Assembly: GCA_902633185.1 (NCBI GenBank)
Contig: CACPFN010000005.1
Location: 1 to 64,000 of the forward strand
Origin: an uncultured Pelagibacteraceae bacterium
GTDB lineage: Bacteria > Pseudomonadota > Alphaproteobacteria > Pelagibacterales > Pelagibacteraceae
DNA length: 64,000 nt
Reading direction: 5' to 3'
A model generated the notes under the pieces. It did not search any database. It was not told the origin of the DNA and worked only from the letters and a program-made list of their open reading frames with translations. Position 1 is the first letter of the stretch. Each line of letters opens with the position of its first letter. Positions 25,245 through 33,769 of this stretch are shown here, one piece after another. A program made the position numbers and the translations under genes.

Positions 25245-25520
25245 ATGAACAAAAAACAATTAGTAGCAAAGCTAGCTGGTTCGTTAAATCAAAGTAAAGC
25301 TGATGCAGAGCGTACTTTTGATACTATTACGAATACTATACTAGATGCGTTGAAAAACGACGATTCTGTAAAGATTGCAGGTTTTGGTACATATAAAGTG
25401 GCTAAAAGAAAAGCCAGAATTGGACGTAATCCAAGAACTGGAGAGCAAATCCAAATCGCTGCTTCTCAAAAGGTAAAGTTTTTACCTGCTAAAGCACTTA
25501 AAGAAGTATTTAACAAGTAA
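25245..25520 (+). CDS. hup: HU-family DNA-binding protein
   Basis: A 91-residue histone-like protein with the full HU pattern: helical N-terminus MNKKQLVAKLAGSLNQSKADAER, VKIAGFGTYKVAKRKAR, and the DNA-contact arm GRNPRTGEQIQIAASQKVKFLPAKALKEV. The IQI in place of IKI and the RNP motif support HU rather than IHF. HU dimers bend and compact DNA. The gene stands alone between two untranslated regions: about 150 bases upstream, which probably holds its own promoter, and a very long hairpin downstream. Confidence 0.95.
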   Translation: MNKKQLVAKLAGSLNQSKADAERTFDTITNTILDALKNDDSVKIAGFGTYKVAKRKARIGRNPRTGEQIQIAASQKVKFLPAKALKEVFNK

Positions 25521-25529
25521 ATCTCATTT

Positions 25530-25573
25530 AACAGCCTTTATCAGGAATGCTAAAATTCTTGATAAAGGCTGTT
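25530..25573 (+). terminator. Long hairpin terminator after hup
   Basis: AACAGCCTTTATCA pairs perfectly over 14 bp with TGATAAAGGCTGTT, and the inner GAAT/ATTC pair extends the stem towards a short loop. It follows the hup stop by about 10 bases. The tail is only TTTCT, but the stem strength makes it a likely terminator and 3' mRNA stabiliser for an abundant transcript. Confidence 0.8.
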
Positions 25574-25643
25574 TCTACATGCAAAAACTGCATATCTATT
25601 TTTAACAACAATCATTAGTTTTTATTTATTTTAAAATTATAAG

Positions 25644-25667
25644 AACCTCTTTTTAACAATGGAGGTT
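25644..25667 (+). promoter_or_regulatory. Hairpin covering the amtB ribosome-binding site
   Basis: AACCTC (25644-25649) can pair with GAGGTT (25662-25667), which contains the strong GGAGG ribosome-binding site two to four bases before the amtB ATG. The 12-base loop is AT-rich. The stem could moderate amtB translation. Six base pairs is weak evidence, so this is a candidate only. Confidence 0.35.
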
Positions 25668-25669
25668 AA

Positions 25670-26971
25670 ATGACTAAACATTTAAAAAAACTTGTCGGTC
25701 CTTTAGTAAGTTTGTTTTTCTTACTAAACATGACAAGTGTAGGTTATGCCGAATCTACAGTCTCTGCAGAAGTTGGATTTATTTTTAATACATTTCTATT
25801 TTTAGTTTGTGGTTTTCTTGTCATGTTTATGGCTTGCGGATTTGCGATGCTAGAATCAGGAATGGTAACTTCAAAAAGTGTATCTGTAATTTGTGCAAAA
25901 AATATAGGATTATTTTCTATCGCTGGAATTATGTTCTGGATGGTTGGTTATAATCTAGCATATGGAATTCCAGAAGGTGGCTATATAGGAACATTCACTC
26001 CGTGGTCTGATGCAAGTGCTGTAGATACAGGATATGCAGATGGTTCGGATTGGTATTTCCAAATGGTATTCTGTGCAACAACAGTATCAATTGTATCTGG
26101 TACGTTAGCAGAAAGAATTAAATTATGGCCTTTCTTCTTATTTGCAGCAATTTTATCAGGAATCATTTATCCAATTGTCATGGGATGGCAGTGGGGTGGT
26201 GGCTGGTTAGCCGCTTTAGGTTTCTCTGATTTTGCTGGTTCAACTCTTGTACACTCAACTGGTGGTGCTGCAGCTTTAGCAGGTGCTATGTTGTTAGGTG
26301 CAAGAACAGGAAGATTTGATAAATCAGGTGCAGCTAAGCCAATGAGACCATTTGCAGCTTCTTCTATACCTTTGGTAACAGTTGGAGTATTTATTTTATG
26401 GTTAGGTTGGTTCGGTTTCAACGGTGGTTCACAGCTTGCTATGGGAACTTTCGATGATGCAGTAGCTGTATCAAACATATTTATTAATACAAACTTAGCA
26501 GCGTGTGGTGGTGTATTAGCAGCAGCAGTAATTACTAGATTAATGTATGGTAAAACTGATGTAGTTCAAATGCTTAACGGTGCGATTGGTGGATTAGTTG
26601 CAATAACAGCTGAACCATTAGCGCCAGCACCTATAGCAGCAATATTCATCGGTGCAATTGGTGGATTAATAGTAGTGTTTGGAACAAAACTATTATTCTC
26701 ATTTAAGATTGATGATGTTGTTGGTGCAATACCAGCTCACTTATTTGCTGGAGTTTGGGGAACATTAGCTGTTCCACTAACAAACTCTGACGCAAATTTT
26801 AGTGCACAGTTAATCGGTGTAATCTCGATCAACGCATTTGTTTTTGTAGTATCATACATTGTATGGGCAATTATGAAAAACACTATGGGTATCAGATTAA
26901 GTAAAGAGGCTGAACTGAAAGGTACAGACGTAACTGAAACTGGAGTAATAGCTTACGCTATAAGAGACTAA
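25670..26971 (+). CDS. amtB: Ammonium transporter AmtB
   Basis: A 433-residue Amt/Rh-family channel with eleven spans after a cleavable N-terminal signal (about residues 1-26, ending VGYAES). Family marks include FMACGFAMLESGMV, FCATTVSIVSGTLAERIK, the first conserved His in LVHSTGGAAALAGAMLLG and the second in GAIPAHLFAGVWGTLAV, the twin-His pore pair. It takes up ammonium for nitrogen assimilation. No glnK gene is beside it. The start is set by GGAGG at the right distance. It ends at a strong bidirectional terminator. Confidence 0.95.
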   Translation: MTKHLKKLVGPLVSLFFLLNMTSVGYAESTVSAEVGFIFNTFLFLVCGFLVMFMACGFAMLESGMVTSKSVSVICAKNIGLFSIAGIMFWMVGYNLAYGIPEGGYIGTFTPWSDASAVDTGYADGSDWYFQMVFCATTVSIVSGTLAERIKLWPFFLFAAILSGIIYPIVMGWQWGGGWLAALGFSDFAGSTLVHSTGGAAALAGAMLLGARTGRFDKSGAAKPMRPFAASSIPLVTVGVFILWLGWFGFNGGSQLAMGTFDDAVAVSNIFINTNLAACGGVLAAAVITRLMYGKTDVVQMLNGAIGGLVAITAEPLAPAPIAAIFIGAIGGLIVVFGTKLLFSFKIDDVVGAIPAHLFAGVWGTLAVPLTNSDANFSAQLIGVISINAFVFVVSYIVWAIMKNTMGIRLSKEAELKGTDVTETGVIAYAIRD

Positions 26972-26997
26972 ATTTAACTCCCTCCCTTAAGTTAAAC

Positions 26998-27028
26998 TAA
27001 AAAGGCCCCGTAAATGGGGCCTTTTTTT
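26998..27028. terminator. Bidirectional intrinsic terminator between amtB and bcp
   Basis: AAAGGCCCC-GTAAAT-GGGGCCTTT is a perfect 9-bp GC-rich stem flanked by an A-run on the left and TTTTTTT on the right, so it works for amtB (plus) and for the convergent bcp (minus). Confidence 0.93.
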
Positions 27029-27029
27029 A

Positions 27030-27479
27030 TTAAACTGTTTTTAAAAATTCTAACACTTCTTTTGCGTGGTCTTTAACTTTTACTGAACGCCACTCTTTAA
27101 TAATTTTGTCATCTTTTAATAAAAATGTACTTCTTATTAATCCCATAAATTCTCTACCCATGAATTTTTTTTTACCCCAAACTTTGTATGCTTTAATCGC
27201 CTCTTTTTTTACGTCTGCTACCAAATCAAATTTAATTTTAAATTTATCTCTAAATTTTTCATGACTTTCCATACTATCTTTAGAAATACCAATAACTTCA
27301 CAGTCTAATTTTTTAAATTGTGAAAGTAGAGAATTGAAGTCTTTTGTCTCAACTGTGCACCCTGGTGTATTATCTTTTGGATAGAAATATAAAACTTTAT
27401 ATTTACTTTTGATTTTCTTTAGCTCTAAAAGTTTTGAATTGGTTGATGGGATTTTGAAATTAGGAGCTTTATTTGGCAT
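27030..27479 (-). CDS. bcp: Peroxiredoxin of the Bcp/PrxQ type
   Basis: A 149-residue thiol peroxidase. The peroxidatic Cys lies in YFYPKDNTPGCTVETKDF near residue 45. The resolving Cys of many PrxQ proteins, five residues later, is absent: the fifth residue after it is Lys or Asp. CEVIGISKDSMESHEKFRDKFKIKFDLVAD follows, with a Cys that might serve instead. It reduces hydrogen peroxide and organic hydroperoxides in the cytoplasm, usually with thioredoxin. Transcribed alone, convergent with amtB. Confidence 0.93.
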   Translation of the reverse strand: MPNKAPNFKIPSTNSKLLELKKIKSKYKVLYFYPKDNTPGCTVETKDFNSLLSQFKKLDCEVIGISKDSMESHEKFRDKFKIKFDLVADVKKEAIKAYKVWGKKKFMGREFMGLIRSTFLLKDDKIIKEWRSVKVKDHAKEVLEFLKTV

Positions 27480-27522
27480 ATTTTTTCGTAGATTAAAGTT
27501 TATAATGATGTATTAAACCTTT

Positions 27523-27909
27523 ATGAGCATTAAATCAGCACAAACATTGGTCGCAGAAGCTTTGACAGAAATCAAGACACTTTCCCCGGCGGAAGCATTA
27601 GAGATGGTAAACAGTGATAAATGCAATTTAATTGATATAAGAGATATTCGAGAACTTGAGAAAATGGGAAGGATAGAAAACTCTCATCACATTCCTAGAG
27701 GAATGTTAGAGTTTTGGATGGATCCAGATAGTCCTTACTTTAAAGAAGGCAAGATAGATATGAACAAAGAAATGGTTTTATTTTGTGCAGGTGGACTAAG
27801 ATCTGCGCTCGCTACAAAATCATTGAAAGATATGGGGTTTGAAAAAATTTCACATATAGATGGTGGCTTTTCTCAAATGAAGAGCAGTGGCTTTAAAGTA
27901 GAGAAATAA
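27523..27909 (+). CDS. Rhodanese-like sulfurtransferase domain protein
   Basis: A 128-residue single rhodanese domain: LSPAEALEMVNSDKCNLIDIRDIRE, the CH2A-like IENSHHIPRGMLEF, and the active-site loop FCAGGLRSALA with the catalytic Cys. No signal peptide is seen, so it is cytoplasmic. Such proteins pass persulfide sulfur or use thiosulfate or cyanide in vitro; the physiological partner is not shown. It is divergent from bcp and convergent with the ABA4-like gene. Confidence 0.9.
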   Translation: MSIKSAQTLVAEALTEIKTLSPAEALEMVNSDKCNLIDIRDIRELEKMGRIENSHHIPRGMLEFWMDPDSPYFKEGKIDMNKEMVLFCAGGLRSALATKSLKDMGFEKISHIDGGFSQMKSSGFKVEK

Positions 27910-27912
27910 AAA

Positions 27913-28386
27913 TTAATCAAATAAACTTATTCTCTTTGCGAAAAAAATTCTTATCACCCAGTATATAAATAATCCTAAAGGACCAATAAAATATGTGATT
28001 ATTAAAGGAAAAAAGACTAGAATTTTTGACATGTAAAACCTCTGGCTATCTCTAACAATCCAAGATCCACAAAACAAATTTATAGCTAAGAAGTGCGTCC
28101 AAAATAAAATTAAAAACTCATTATTCTCAAAAAGCTCAGCAAGATCATAAAAACTTAAATATAAAATAAAGTTTTTATCAAAATCATATCCTGCAAAAAA
28201 GAATATATATAATAGATAAACATAAACACTTGCCAAAATAAATGTTGGAATTATTGATGTAACAAATAAACCACAAACTTTAGTTTGTGGAAAAATAATA
28301 AGCATTAACCAAAAAGGTATTACACCTATATTCAACCACATATAGATCATTTCTACTGTAAAAAATGCAGATATTTGTTCAATCAT
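27913..28386 (-). CDS. ABA4-like (DUF4281) membrane protein
   Basis: A 157-residue protein with four spans: IYMWLNIGVIPFWLMLIIFP, the loop VYVYLLYIFFF, FWTHFLAINLFCGSWIVRDSQRF and IITYFIGPLGLFIYWVIRI. The W-x-H-F/Y-L-A-x-[DN]-L-F-x-G-x-W-I-x-R-D motif and the GPLGLL ending match the ABA4-like family, best known from the plant protein needed for neoxanthin synthesis. The bacterial role is unknown. It overlaps the upstream start region of the divergent recX by a few bases and is convergent with the rhodanese gene. Confidence 0.7.
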   Translation of the reverse strand: MIEQISAFFTVEMIYMWLNIGVIPFWLMLIIFPQTKVCGLFVTSIIPTFILASVYVYLLYIFFFAGYDFDKNFILYLSFYDLAELFENNEFLILFWTHFLAINLFCGSWIVRDSQRFYMSKILVFFPLIITYFIGPLGLFIYWVIRIFFAKRISLFD

Positions 28387-28413
28387 CAGGGTTATATTAT
28401 ATTAAATGCAATA

Positions 28414-28977
28414 ATGATTCCTATAAAAAATAAAAAAAAAAACTTAGAAGCGACAATTGATGAAATGCGCAACTTTGCACTTAATTATGTAGAAAAATTT
28501 GCACCATCAAAACAACAGCTAAAAACATATCTTTTAAAGAAATATTTAAGATCTAAAGTTGATAACGTTAAAAGAAGCAATATTTCAGATCTAATCGAGA
28601 TTGTAGCTGAAGATTTAGAAAAATCTAAATTTATAAATGATAAATTTTATTCAGAAACAAAAGCGAAAAGTCTAATCCAAAGAGGTTCATCAATAAATAA
28701 GATTAGAAATTATTTAATAAGCAAAGGCGTTGGAGAAAAATATATAAAAAATACAATTGAACAAATTAATGAAAATAATGAAGATCAAGATTTTTTTTCA
28801 GCCATAAAAGTTTGTAAAAAAAAAAGAATTGGTCCTTCAAGAACTGAAGATAATAGACATTTATTCTATAAAAAAGATATTGGTATATTAGCAAGGTCTG
28901 GATTTGATTTTGAAGTTTCCAGAAGAGTAATGGAACTAGATAAAGAGGAATATTTGAAAATTATAAATCTTCTTTAG
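28414..28977 (+). CDS. recX: RecX family regulatory protein
   Basis: RecX proteins bind and restrain RecA filaments and consist of repeated three-helix units. Here the units are visible as FAPSKQQLKTYLLKKYL, DDLEKSKFINDKFYSETKAKSLIQRGSSINKIRNYLISKGV and a last unit ending FYKKDIGILARSGFDFEVSRRVM. The ORF track starts at a TTG (28375); the ATG at 28414 (MIPIKNKKKN) avoids overlap with the divergent ABA4-like gene and is preferred, giving 187 residues. recA is not beside it. The end overlaps the convergent 49-residue ORF by 17 bases. Confidence 0.8.
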   Translation: MIPIKNKKKNLEATIDEMRNFALNYVEKFAPSKQQLKTYLLKKYLRSKVDNVKRSNISDLIEIVAEDLEKSKFINDKFYSETKAKSLIQRGSSINKIRNYLISKGVGEKYIKNTIEQINENNEDQDFFSAIKVCKKKRIGPSRTEDNRHLFYKKDIGILARSGFDFEVSRRVMELDKEEYLKIINLL

Positions 28978-29110
28978 ACTTTTTATTTTTTTCTTCTAAA
29001 TAATACTGAATTTTGCTTTTGATATAGTTTTTTACTATCACAAATACTATCAATCCAAAAATTGATACAGAAACTATTATAATTAATATTATTCTTAATT
29101 GCTCACTCAT
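28961..29110 (-). CDS. Small single-pass membrane protein
   Basis: A 49-residue frame below the ORF-track cut-off. A hydrophobic span (LRIILIIIVSVSIFGLIVFVIV) is followed by a charged tail rich in Lys/Glu (KNYIKSKIQYYLEEKNKKSKEDL). Its ATG shares one base with the cysQ TAA stop, a strong sign of translational coupling. The 3' end overlaps recX by 17 bases. No family recognised. Confidence 0.6.
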   Translation of the reverse strand: MSEQLRIILIIIVSVSIFGLIVFVIVKNYIKSKIQYYLEEKNKKSKEDL

Positions 29111-29880
29111 TATATATTTTTATTTCTTTTCAAAATTATACTAGGATTTTTAAAATTTTCTTTTCCGTAAAGTATTTCATTTCCCTCAAAATCTTTAACT
29201 ATACCACCTGCATTTTCAAGAATAGCATGGCCGGCTGCTATATCCCATTCACATGCTCTAGGCTCTGCAACATATCCGTCGTATTCATTTGAAGCTATTA
29301 CACAAAATTTTAAAGAACTTTTCATCCTTTTAAATTCACTAACATTCATTGTTTGAAATATTTTGTTAATTTCAGGTTTTAGTTTATTTGAATATGATAC
29401 AAATTTAACTTTATTATTTGAAATTTTTGAACAGTCTAATTTTACATGTTTACTATTAATTATTTCAAATGAACAACCTTTATCATAAGAATAAAATAAT
29501 CTATTTTTAGCGGGTGCATATATTATACCTGCTACTGCTCGATTATTAATTATTAAACCAGCATTTAAAGTAAATTCATCAAGATCATTAATGTAATCAT
29601 AAGTTCCGTCAATTGGATCTATTAGCCAAAAATCTTTTAAATCTTTCTTGGATTTATTATGACTAGTTTCTTCTGATACAATTGGTATTTGAGGAGTTAA
29701 ATCATTTATTTTCTCAGTTAATATTCTATTTACTTCAAGATCACCATTGCTAACCGGTGTGTTATCTTCTTTAATTTCTTTTATTAACCCTTTTTCCCTT
29801 AATTCTATTGAAACTTTTCCCGCATATAAAAAAGTATCAATCAGTTTTTCAATAGTTGCTTTTATTTCGATTTGTTTCAT
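29110..29880 (-). CDS. cysQ: 3'(2'),5'-bisphosphate nucleotidase CysQ
   Basis: A 256-residue inositol-monophosphatase-like enzyme. PIVSEETSH and LIDPIDGTYDYIN provide the metal-binding Glu and Asp residues, and CEWDIAAGHAILENAGG supplies the last metal ligand. CysQ removes the 3' phosphate of pAp from sulfate assimilation and cofactor transfer. An inositol phosphatase role is also possible for this family, but the length and DGTYDYIN form suit CysQ. It starts directly next to the DUF3553 stop (no gap) and overlaps the following tiny gene by one base. Confidence 0.85.
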   Translation of the reverse strand: MKQIEIKATIEKLIDTFLYAGKVSIELREKGLIKEIKEDNTPVSNGDLEVNRILTEKINDLTPQIPIVSEETSHNKSKKDLKDFWLIDPIDGTYDYINDLDEFTLNAGLIINNRAVAGIIYAPAKNRLFYSYDKGCSFEIINSKHVKLDCSKISNNKVKFVSYSNKLKPEINKIFQTMNVSEFKRMKSSLKFCVIASNEYDGYVAEPRACEWDIAAGHAILENAGGIVKDFEGNEILYGKENFKNPSIILKRNKNI

Positions 29881-30048
29881 TTATTCTAACTTTTCTAATT
29901 CGATATTTTTAGCATTGATAACTTTTTTTCCTACATTTTCGAAATTCACAGTTACTTTTTCCTTAATAATTGACTGTACTTGTCCTATTCCCCAATCTTT
30001 ATTATTAGGATTTATAACTTTATCACCTGGTTCAAAATCTAAAATCAT
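29881..30048 (-). CDS. DUF3553 domain protein
   Basis: A 55-residue frame missed by the ORF track. [22 protein letters not shown] followed by [14 protein letters not shown] is the recognisable DUF3553 pattern, a small SH3-like fold that is widespread in alphaproteobacteria and resembles the CarD/UvrD tudor type. A role with RNA polymerase or a helicase is only a guess. It directly abuts cysQ and is divergent from mnmA, 41 bases away. Confidence 0.8.
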   Translation of the reverse strand: MILDFEPGDKVINPNNKDWGIGQVQSIIKEKVTVNFENVGKKVINAKNIELEKLE

Positions 30049-30089
30049 TTGATTTTACTTATAATAGAAATGAGTATAAATACCACCAC

Positions 30090-31208
30090 ATGAATTTACA
30101 GTTAAACTCAATTGGATTAGATAAGAAACCGTCTGACACAAAAGTAATTGTAGCTATGTCTGGTGGTGTGGACTCATCTACAGTTGCAGGTTTGATGAAA
30201 ATGCAAGGATATAATGTTACCGGCATAACATTAAAACTATACAACGATAGTAAAGAAGTTGTTAAATCAAAAGTATGTTGCTCAGGCCAAGATGTTATAG
30301 ATGCAAAAAGAGTTGCTCATAAATTAGATATTGATCATAAAATTCTTTATTACCAAGATAAATTTAAGCAAGGTGTTATTGATAATTTTGTAGAAAGTTA
30401 CTTAAAAGGAGAAACTCCAATACCATGCGTACAGTGTAATCAAACTGTCAAATTTAAAGATTTGTATGAAGTTGCTAAAGATTTAAATGCTGATGCTTTG
30501 ATTACAGGTCATTATGTAAAAAATATAACAATAAATGAAAAAAATAATATGTATAGAGCAGTAGATGAAAATAGAGATCAAAGTTATTTTCTATTCAACA
30601 CTACAAGAGAGCAATTAAATTATTTACGATTTCCATTAGGTGGAATGTTAAAAAATGAAACTAGAGAAATTGCTAAAAAACTAAATTTAAATGTTGCAGA
30701 TAAGCCAGATAGTCAAGATATATGTTTTGTTCCTAACGGAGACTATTCATCAGTAATAAAAAAGTTTAAGCCAGATTCTTTAAAAAAAGGTAACATTAAG
30801 AATCTAAATGGTGAAGTAATAGGTGTTCATGACGGAATTATAAATTTTACTATTGGTCAAAGAAAAGGAATTAAAGTAGCTGACAAAGAGGCATTATATG
30901 TAATTAAAATTGATGCAGAAAATAATGAAATAATTGTTGGAGGAAGAGAGCATCTTGGAAAAAAGAAAATTAATTTAAAAAAAATTAATCTACTATCGGA
31001 TAAAAATGAATTAAATGAAAATATATTAGTCAAAGTTAGGTCTACTGGAAAATTATTAAGCGCCAATGTAAATTTTATAAACGAGAGTGATGCTGAGGTA
31101 AATTTAGATAATTCTGAAGATGGTATTTCACCTGGACAAGCATGTGTCTTTTATAAAAAAGACCAATATGGTCACAAAGTTCTTGGTGGTGGTTGGATTA
31201 AAGAATAA
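30090..31208 (+). CDS. mnmA: tRNA-specific 2-thiouridylase MnmA
   Basis: A 372-residue enzyme that places sulfur at C2 of the wobble uridine in Lys, Glu and Gln tRNAs. The PP-loop [18 protein letters not shown] near 20 binds ATP; the two catalytic Cys are in [14 protein letters not shown] (about 112) and DSQDICFV (about 210). The C-terminal beta-barrel ends SPGQACVFY. It runs alone on the plus strand and is convergent with the 27-residue basic ORF. Confidence 0.95.
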   Translation: MNLQLNSIGLDKKPSDTKVIVAMSGGVDSSTVAGLMKMQGYNVTGITLKLYNDSKEVVKSKVCCSGQDVIDAKRVAHKLDIDHKILYYQDKFKQGVIDNFVESYLKGETPIPCVQCNQTVKFKDLYEVAKDLNADALITGHYVKNITINEKNNMYRAVDENRDQSYFLFNTTREQLNYLRFPLGGMLKNETREIAKKLNLNVADKPDSQDICFVPNGDYSSVIKKFKPDSLKKGNIKNLNGEVIGVHDGIINFTIGQRKGIKVADKEALYVIKIDAENNEIIVGGREHLGKKKINLKKINLLSDKNELNENILVKVRSTGKLLSANVNFINESDAEVNLDNSEDGISPGQACVFYKKDQYGHKVLGGGWIKE

Positions 31209-31214
31209 TTAAAT

Positions 31215-31298
31215 TTACTTTTTCTTATTCTTTTTTCTTGCTCTTCTTTTTTTAGAGCCCATTTTTCTTCGGCCTCTATGCTTTTTAGGGTATCCCAT
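31215..31298 (-). CDS. 27-residue highly basic protein
   Basis: A tiny frame, too short for the ORF track, encoding MGYPKKHRGRRKMGSKKRRA plus a short Lys-rich tail: about two thirds Lys, Arg or His. It has a clear AAGGAG ribosome-binding site three bases before the ATG, which is uncommon in this AT-rich DNA and argues for real translation. Size and charge recall small ribosomal proteins such as Thx or the AURKAIP1/COX24 tail, but I cannot place it in either. It lies between the convergent mnmA and the divergent metC. Confidence 0.6.
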   Translation of the reverse strand: MGYPKKHRGRRKMGSKKRRARKKNKKK

Positions 31299-31373
31299 AA
31301 TCTCCTTAGTTTTACAATTTTATTGACTTATTTGAGGGATATAGCATTGTCAATATAACTAATCAATTTTTTT

Positions 31374-32552
31374 ATGGTTAATTCAGTTAAAACTTTTTTA
31401 AAACAAGTAGGAAAAGATTATCAAAATCAGTCAGTTAATCCGCCAGTAGTAAGAGCTTCAACAATAATATTTAAAACTCTTCAAGATATAAAGAAAACAC
31501 AAAGTAATTATAAAAAAAATCCCTTAAGCAAAAATTTTGATTATGGTAGAAAAGGAACATCAACAACTTTTGCACTACAAGAACTATTAAGAAAAATTGA
31601 AAATGCTTATCAAGTTTATTTAACACCAACAGGATTTGGTGCAGTTTTTCTTGGAGTGATTAGTGTTGTAAGACCTGGTGATGAAATCATTATTACGGAC
31701 TCAGTCTACTCTCCAACAAGATTTTTAACCGAAGACTATTTAAAAAAATTCAATATTAAAGCAGTATTTTATGATCCAAAAAACTTAGATGACTTAAAAA
31801 AAAAAATTACAAAGAAGACTAAACTTATTTTTGTTGAAAACCCAGGAAGTAACACATTTGAATTTCAAGATTTAAAAAAAATATTATCTTTTGCTAAGAA
31901 TAAGAATATTTATACAGCTATTGATAACACCTGGGGAACACCTTATTTAATCAAGCCTTTAGACTTAGGTTTTGATATGTCTATAGTTTCAGCGACAAAA
32001 TATTATTCTGGTCATTCAGATGTTATGGGTGGCAGTTTAGCTATTAAAAAAAGACTTTTTAAAGAAGTGGAATTAAGTCAAAAAGCAGTTGGTTTAAGAC
32101 TAAGTCCTGATGATGCCTATTTAATTATGAGAGGACTAAGAACGTTGGATATTAGGTTAGACAAACATCAAGAAAATACCATCAAGGTAGCTAATTTTTT
32201 GAGCAAACAAACAAAAGTTAAAGAGGTTTTTTACCCAATTAAAAAAAATATTAAACAATACAAAATGTGGAAAAAGTATTATTCAGGATCATCTGGGTTA
32301 ATGGGTGTAAAAATTATTTCTAGAAATAAAAATTCTGTAATTAAATTTTTAAATAAACTAAAATTATTTGCCCATGGTTACAGCTGGGGTGGATTTGAAA
32401 GTCTTGCTTTATATCAAGACAAATTGGCACTGGGTAATAGGAGCTACACAAAGCTGAGTAATAACGAACATATTATAAGATTACATATTGGTTTAGAAGA
32501 CCCAAATGATTTGATTGCTGACATTAAACAGGCTATTAAATCTGTAAGATGA
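31374..32552 (+). CDS. metC: Cys/Met metabolism PLP enzyme, probable cystathionine beta-lyase
   Basis: A 392-residue PLP enzyme of the Cys/Met fold. NPPVVRASTIIFKTLQDI at the start and the DYGRKGTSTTFALQELL block fit the MetC branch; IYTAIDNTWGTPYLIKPLDLG and the Schiff-base lysine in SATKYYSGHSDVMGGSL follow. The HGYSWGGFESLA segment near 335 is a MetC (beta-lyase) mark; gamma-synthases differ there. The enzyme splits cystathionine to homocysteine, pyruvate and ammonia. The last bases overlap the MFS gene start (ATGA). Confidence 0.87.
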   Translation: MVNSVKTFLKQVGKDYQNQSVNPPVVRASTIIFKTLQDIKKTQSNYKKNPLSKNFDYGRKGTSTTFALQELLRKIENAYQVYLTPTGFGAVFLGVISVVRPGDEIIITDSVYSPTRFLTEDYLKKFNIKAVFYDPKNLDDLKKKITKKTKLIFVENPGSNTFEFQDLKKILSFAKNKNIYTAIDNTWGTPYLIKPLDLGFDMSIVSATKYYSGHSDVMGGSLAIKKRLFKEVELSQKAVGLRLSPDDAYLIMRGLRTLDIRLDKHQENTIKVANFLSKQTKVKEVFYPIKKNIKQYKMWKKYYSGSSGLMGVKIISRNKNSVIKFLNKLKLFAHGYSWGGFESLALYQDKLALGNRSYTKLSNNEHIIRLHIGLEDPNDLIADIKQAIKSVR

Positions 32553-33769
32553 ATGACACCAAATTTTTTCCAACAAAAAAAGCATTAGTTACAGTAATAG
32601 CTGCATCTGCTGTTGTTATTATTGCATTAGGAATAAGACAAACTTTTGGAATGTTTTATTTTGATTTTGCAACTGATTTAGATATCACCATAACACAGTT
32701 CGGCTTTACAATGGGATTACAGCTCTTATTGTGGGGTGTTTTCAGTCCTATGTTTGGAATTATTACGGATAAGTATGGTGGTAATATTGCAATCTTTATT
32801 GGATTTGTTTTTTATTTATTAGCAATTTTATTATTCTATTCAGGTTTTAATACTGGTTATTATTTTACTATAACAATTGGAATATTAGTTGGTGTTGGAC
32901 TGGGATCTACAGCTATCAGTATACCTGTTTCAGTTGTCGCAAAACATTTTCCAGTATCAAGCAGAACAATAGCAACAGGCATAGTAACATCAGCAGGATC
33001 TTTTGGATATTTTATATCACCTCTAATCACTAGATACTCACTTGTTGAACATGGGTGGGAAAATACAATGTTATTCTTCTGTTTCTTTTTAGGTCTAGGA
33101 TTAATTGTAGCATTATTTGTATCAACACCAAAAATACCTGTCGGTACAAATCAAAATAACAATCAAACAGCTAGAGAAGCTTTAAAAGAGGCTTTTTCAA
33201 ATAAAAGTTACATCTATCTTACTTTAGGTTTCTTTGTGTGTGGTTGGCACATTGCTTTAGTTGCAACTCATATACCCACTTATATGATTGATAAAGGATT
33301 ACCTGATTGGTGTGCAGCAATGGTTTTGGCTTTAATCGGACTTTTTAATATGGTTGGAACAATTACAAGTGGATATCTTGCAACTAGATACAGTCAAAAA
33401 ATTCTATTAAGTGCAATTTACTTACTAAGAGGAGTGTCAATTATTTATTTCATATTCCTACCACCAAGTGTTTTTAATTCAGTAATCTTTGGAATTACTT
33501 TTGGAATGTTGTGGCTATCAACAGTTCCACCAACCAATGGAATCATAGGAAAAGTATTTGGAACTAAATATATCGGATTATTATATGGAATTGTTTTTGT
33601 AAGTCATCAAATTGGATCTTTTTTAGGAGCTTATTTGAGTGGAGTTTTCTATGAACTTAACGGCAATTTTGATTATGCTTGGTACATATCTATCGCATTA
33701 TCTATTTTTGCTGGTTTGATACATTTACCTATAAAAGAGAAGCCAATTGAAAGACCACAAATCGCATAA
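32549..33769 (+). CDS. Major facilitator superfamily transporter
   Basis: A 406-residue MFS carrier with twelve spans. The loop 2-3 motif appears as GIITDKYGGNIAIFIG near 70 and a related one as GYLATRYSQKILLSAIY in the second half, between spans 8 and 9. The arrangement (LGIRQTFGMFYFDFATDLDITITQFGFTMGLQLLLWG) is like oxalate/formate or monocarboxylate-type MFS members. Substrate unknown. Translationally linked to metC upstream (ATGA) and overlaps the pabB TTG start downstream by 23 bases, making a run of six tightly packed genes. Confidence 0.88.
   Translation: MNDTKFFPTKKALVTVIAASAVVIIALGIRQTFGMFYFDFATDLDITITQFGFTMGLQLLLWGVFSPMFGIITDKYGGNIAIFIGFVFYLLAILLFYSGFNTGYYFTITIGILVGVGLGSTAISIPVSVVAKHFPVSSRTIATGIVTSAGSFGYFISPLITRYSLVEHGWENTMLFFCFFLGLGLIVALFVSTPKIPVGTNQNNNQTAREALKEAFSNKSYIYLTLGFFVCGWHIALVATHIPTYMIDKGLPDWCAAMVLALIGLFNMVGTITSGYLATRYSQKILLSAIYLLRGVSIIYFIFLPPSVFNSVIFGITFGMLWLSTVPPTNGIIGKVFGTKYIGLLYGIVFVSHQIGSFLGAYLSGVFYELNGNFDYAWYISIALSIFAGLIHLPIKEKPIERPQIA

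Noticed and set aside
26167-26478. 103-aa minus-strand ORF within amtB
   Set aside because: Antisense shadow in a highly conserved transporter; Pro/Ala-rich composition follows from the complementary strand.
31320-31373. SAM-type riboswitch before metC
   Set aside because: The short leader has an ATTGAC/GTCAAT inverted pair but lacks the conserved core of SAM-II or SAM-V aptamers.
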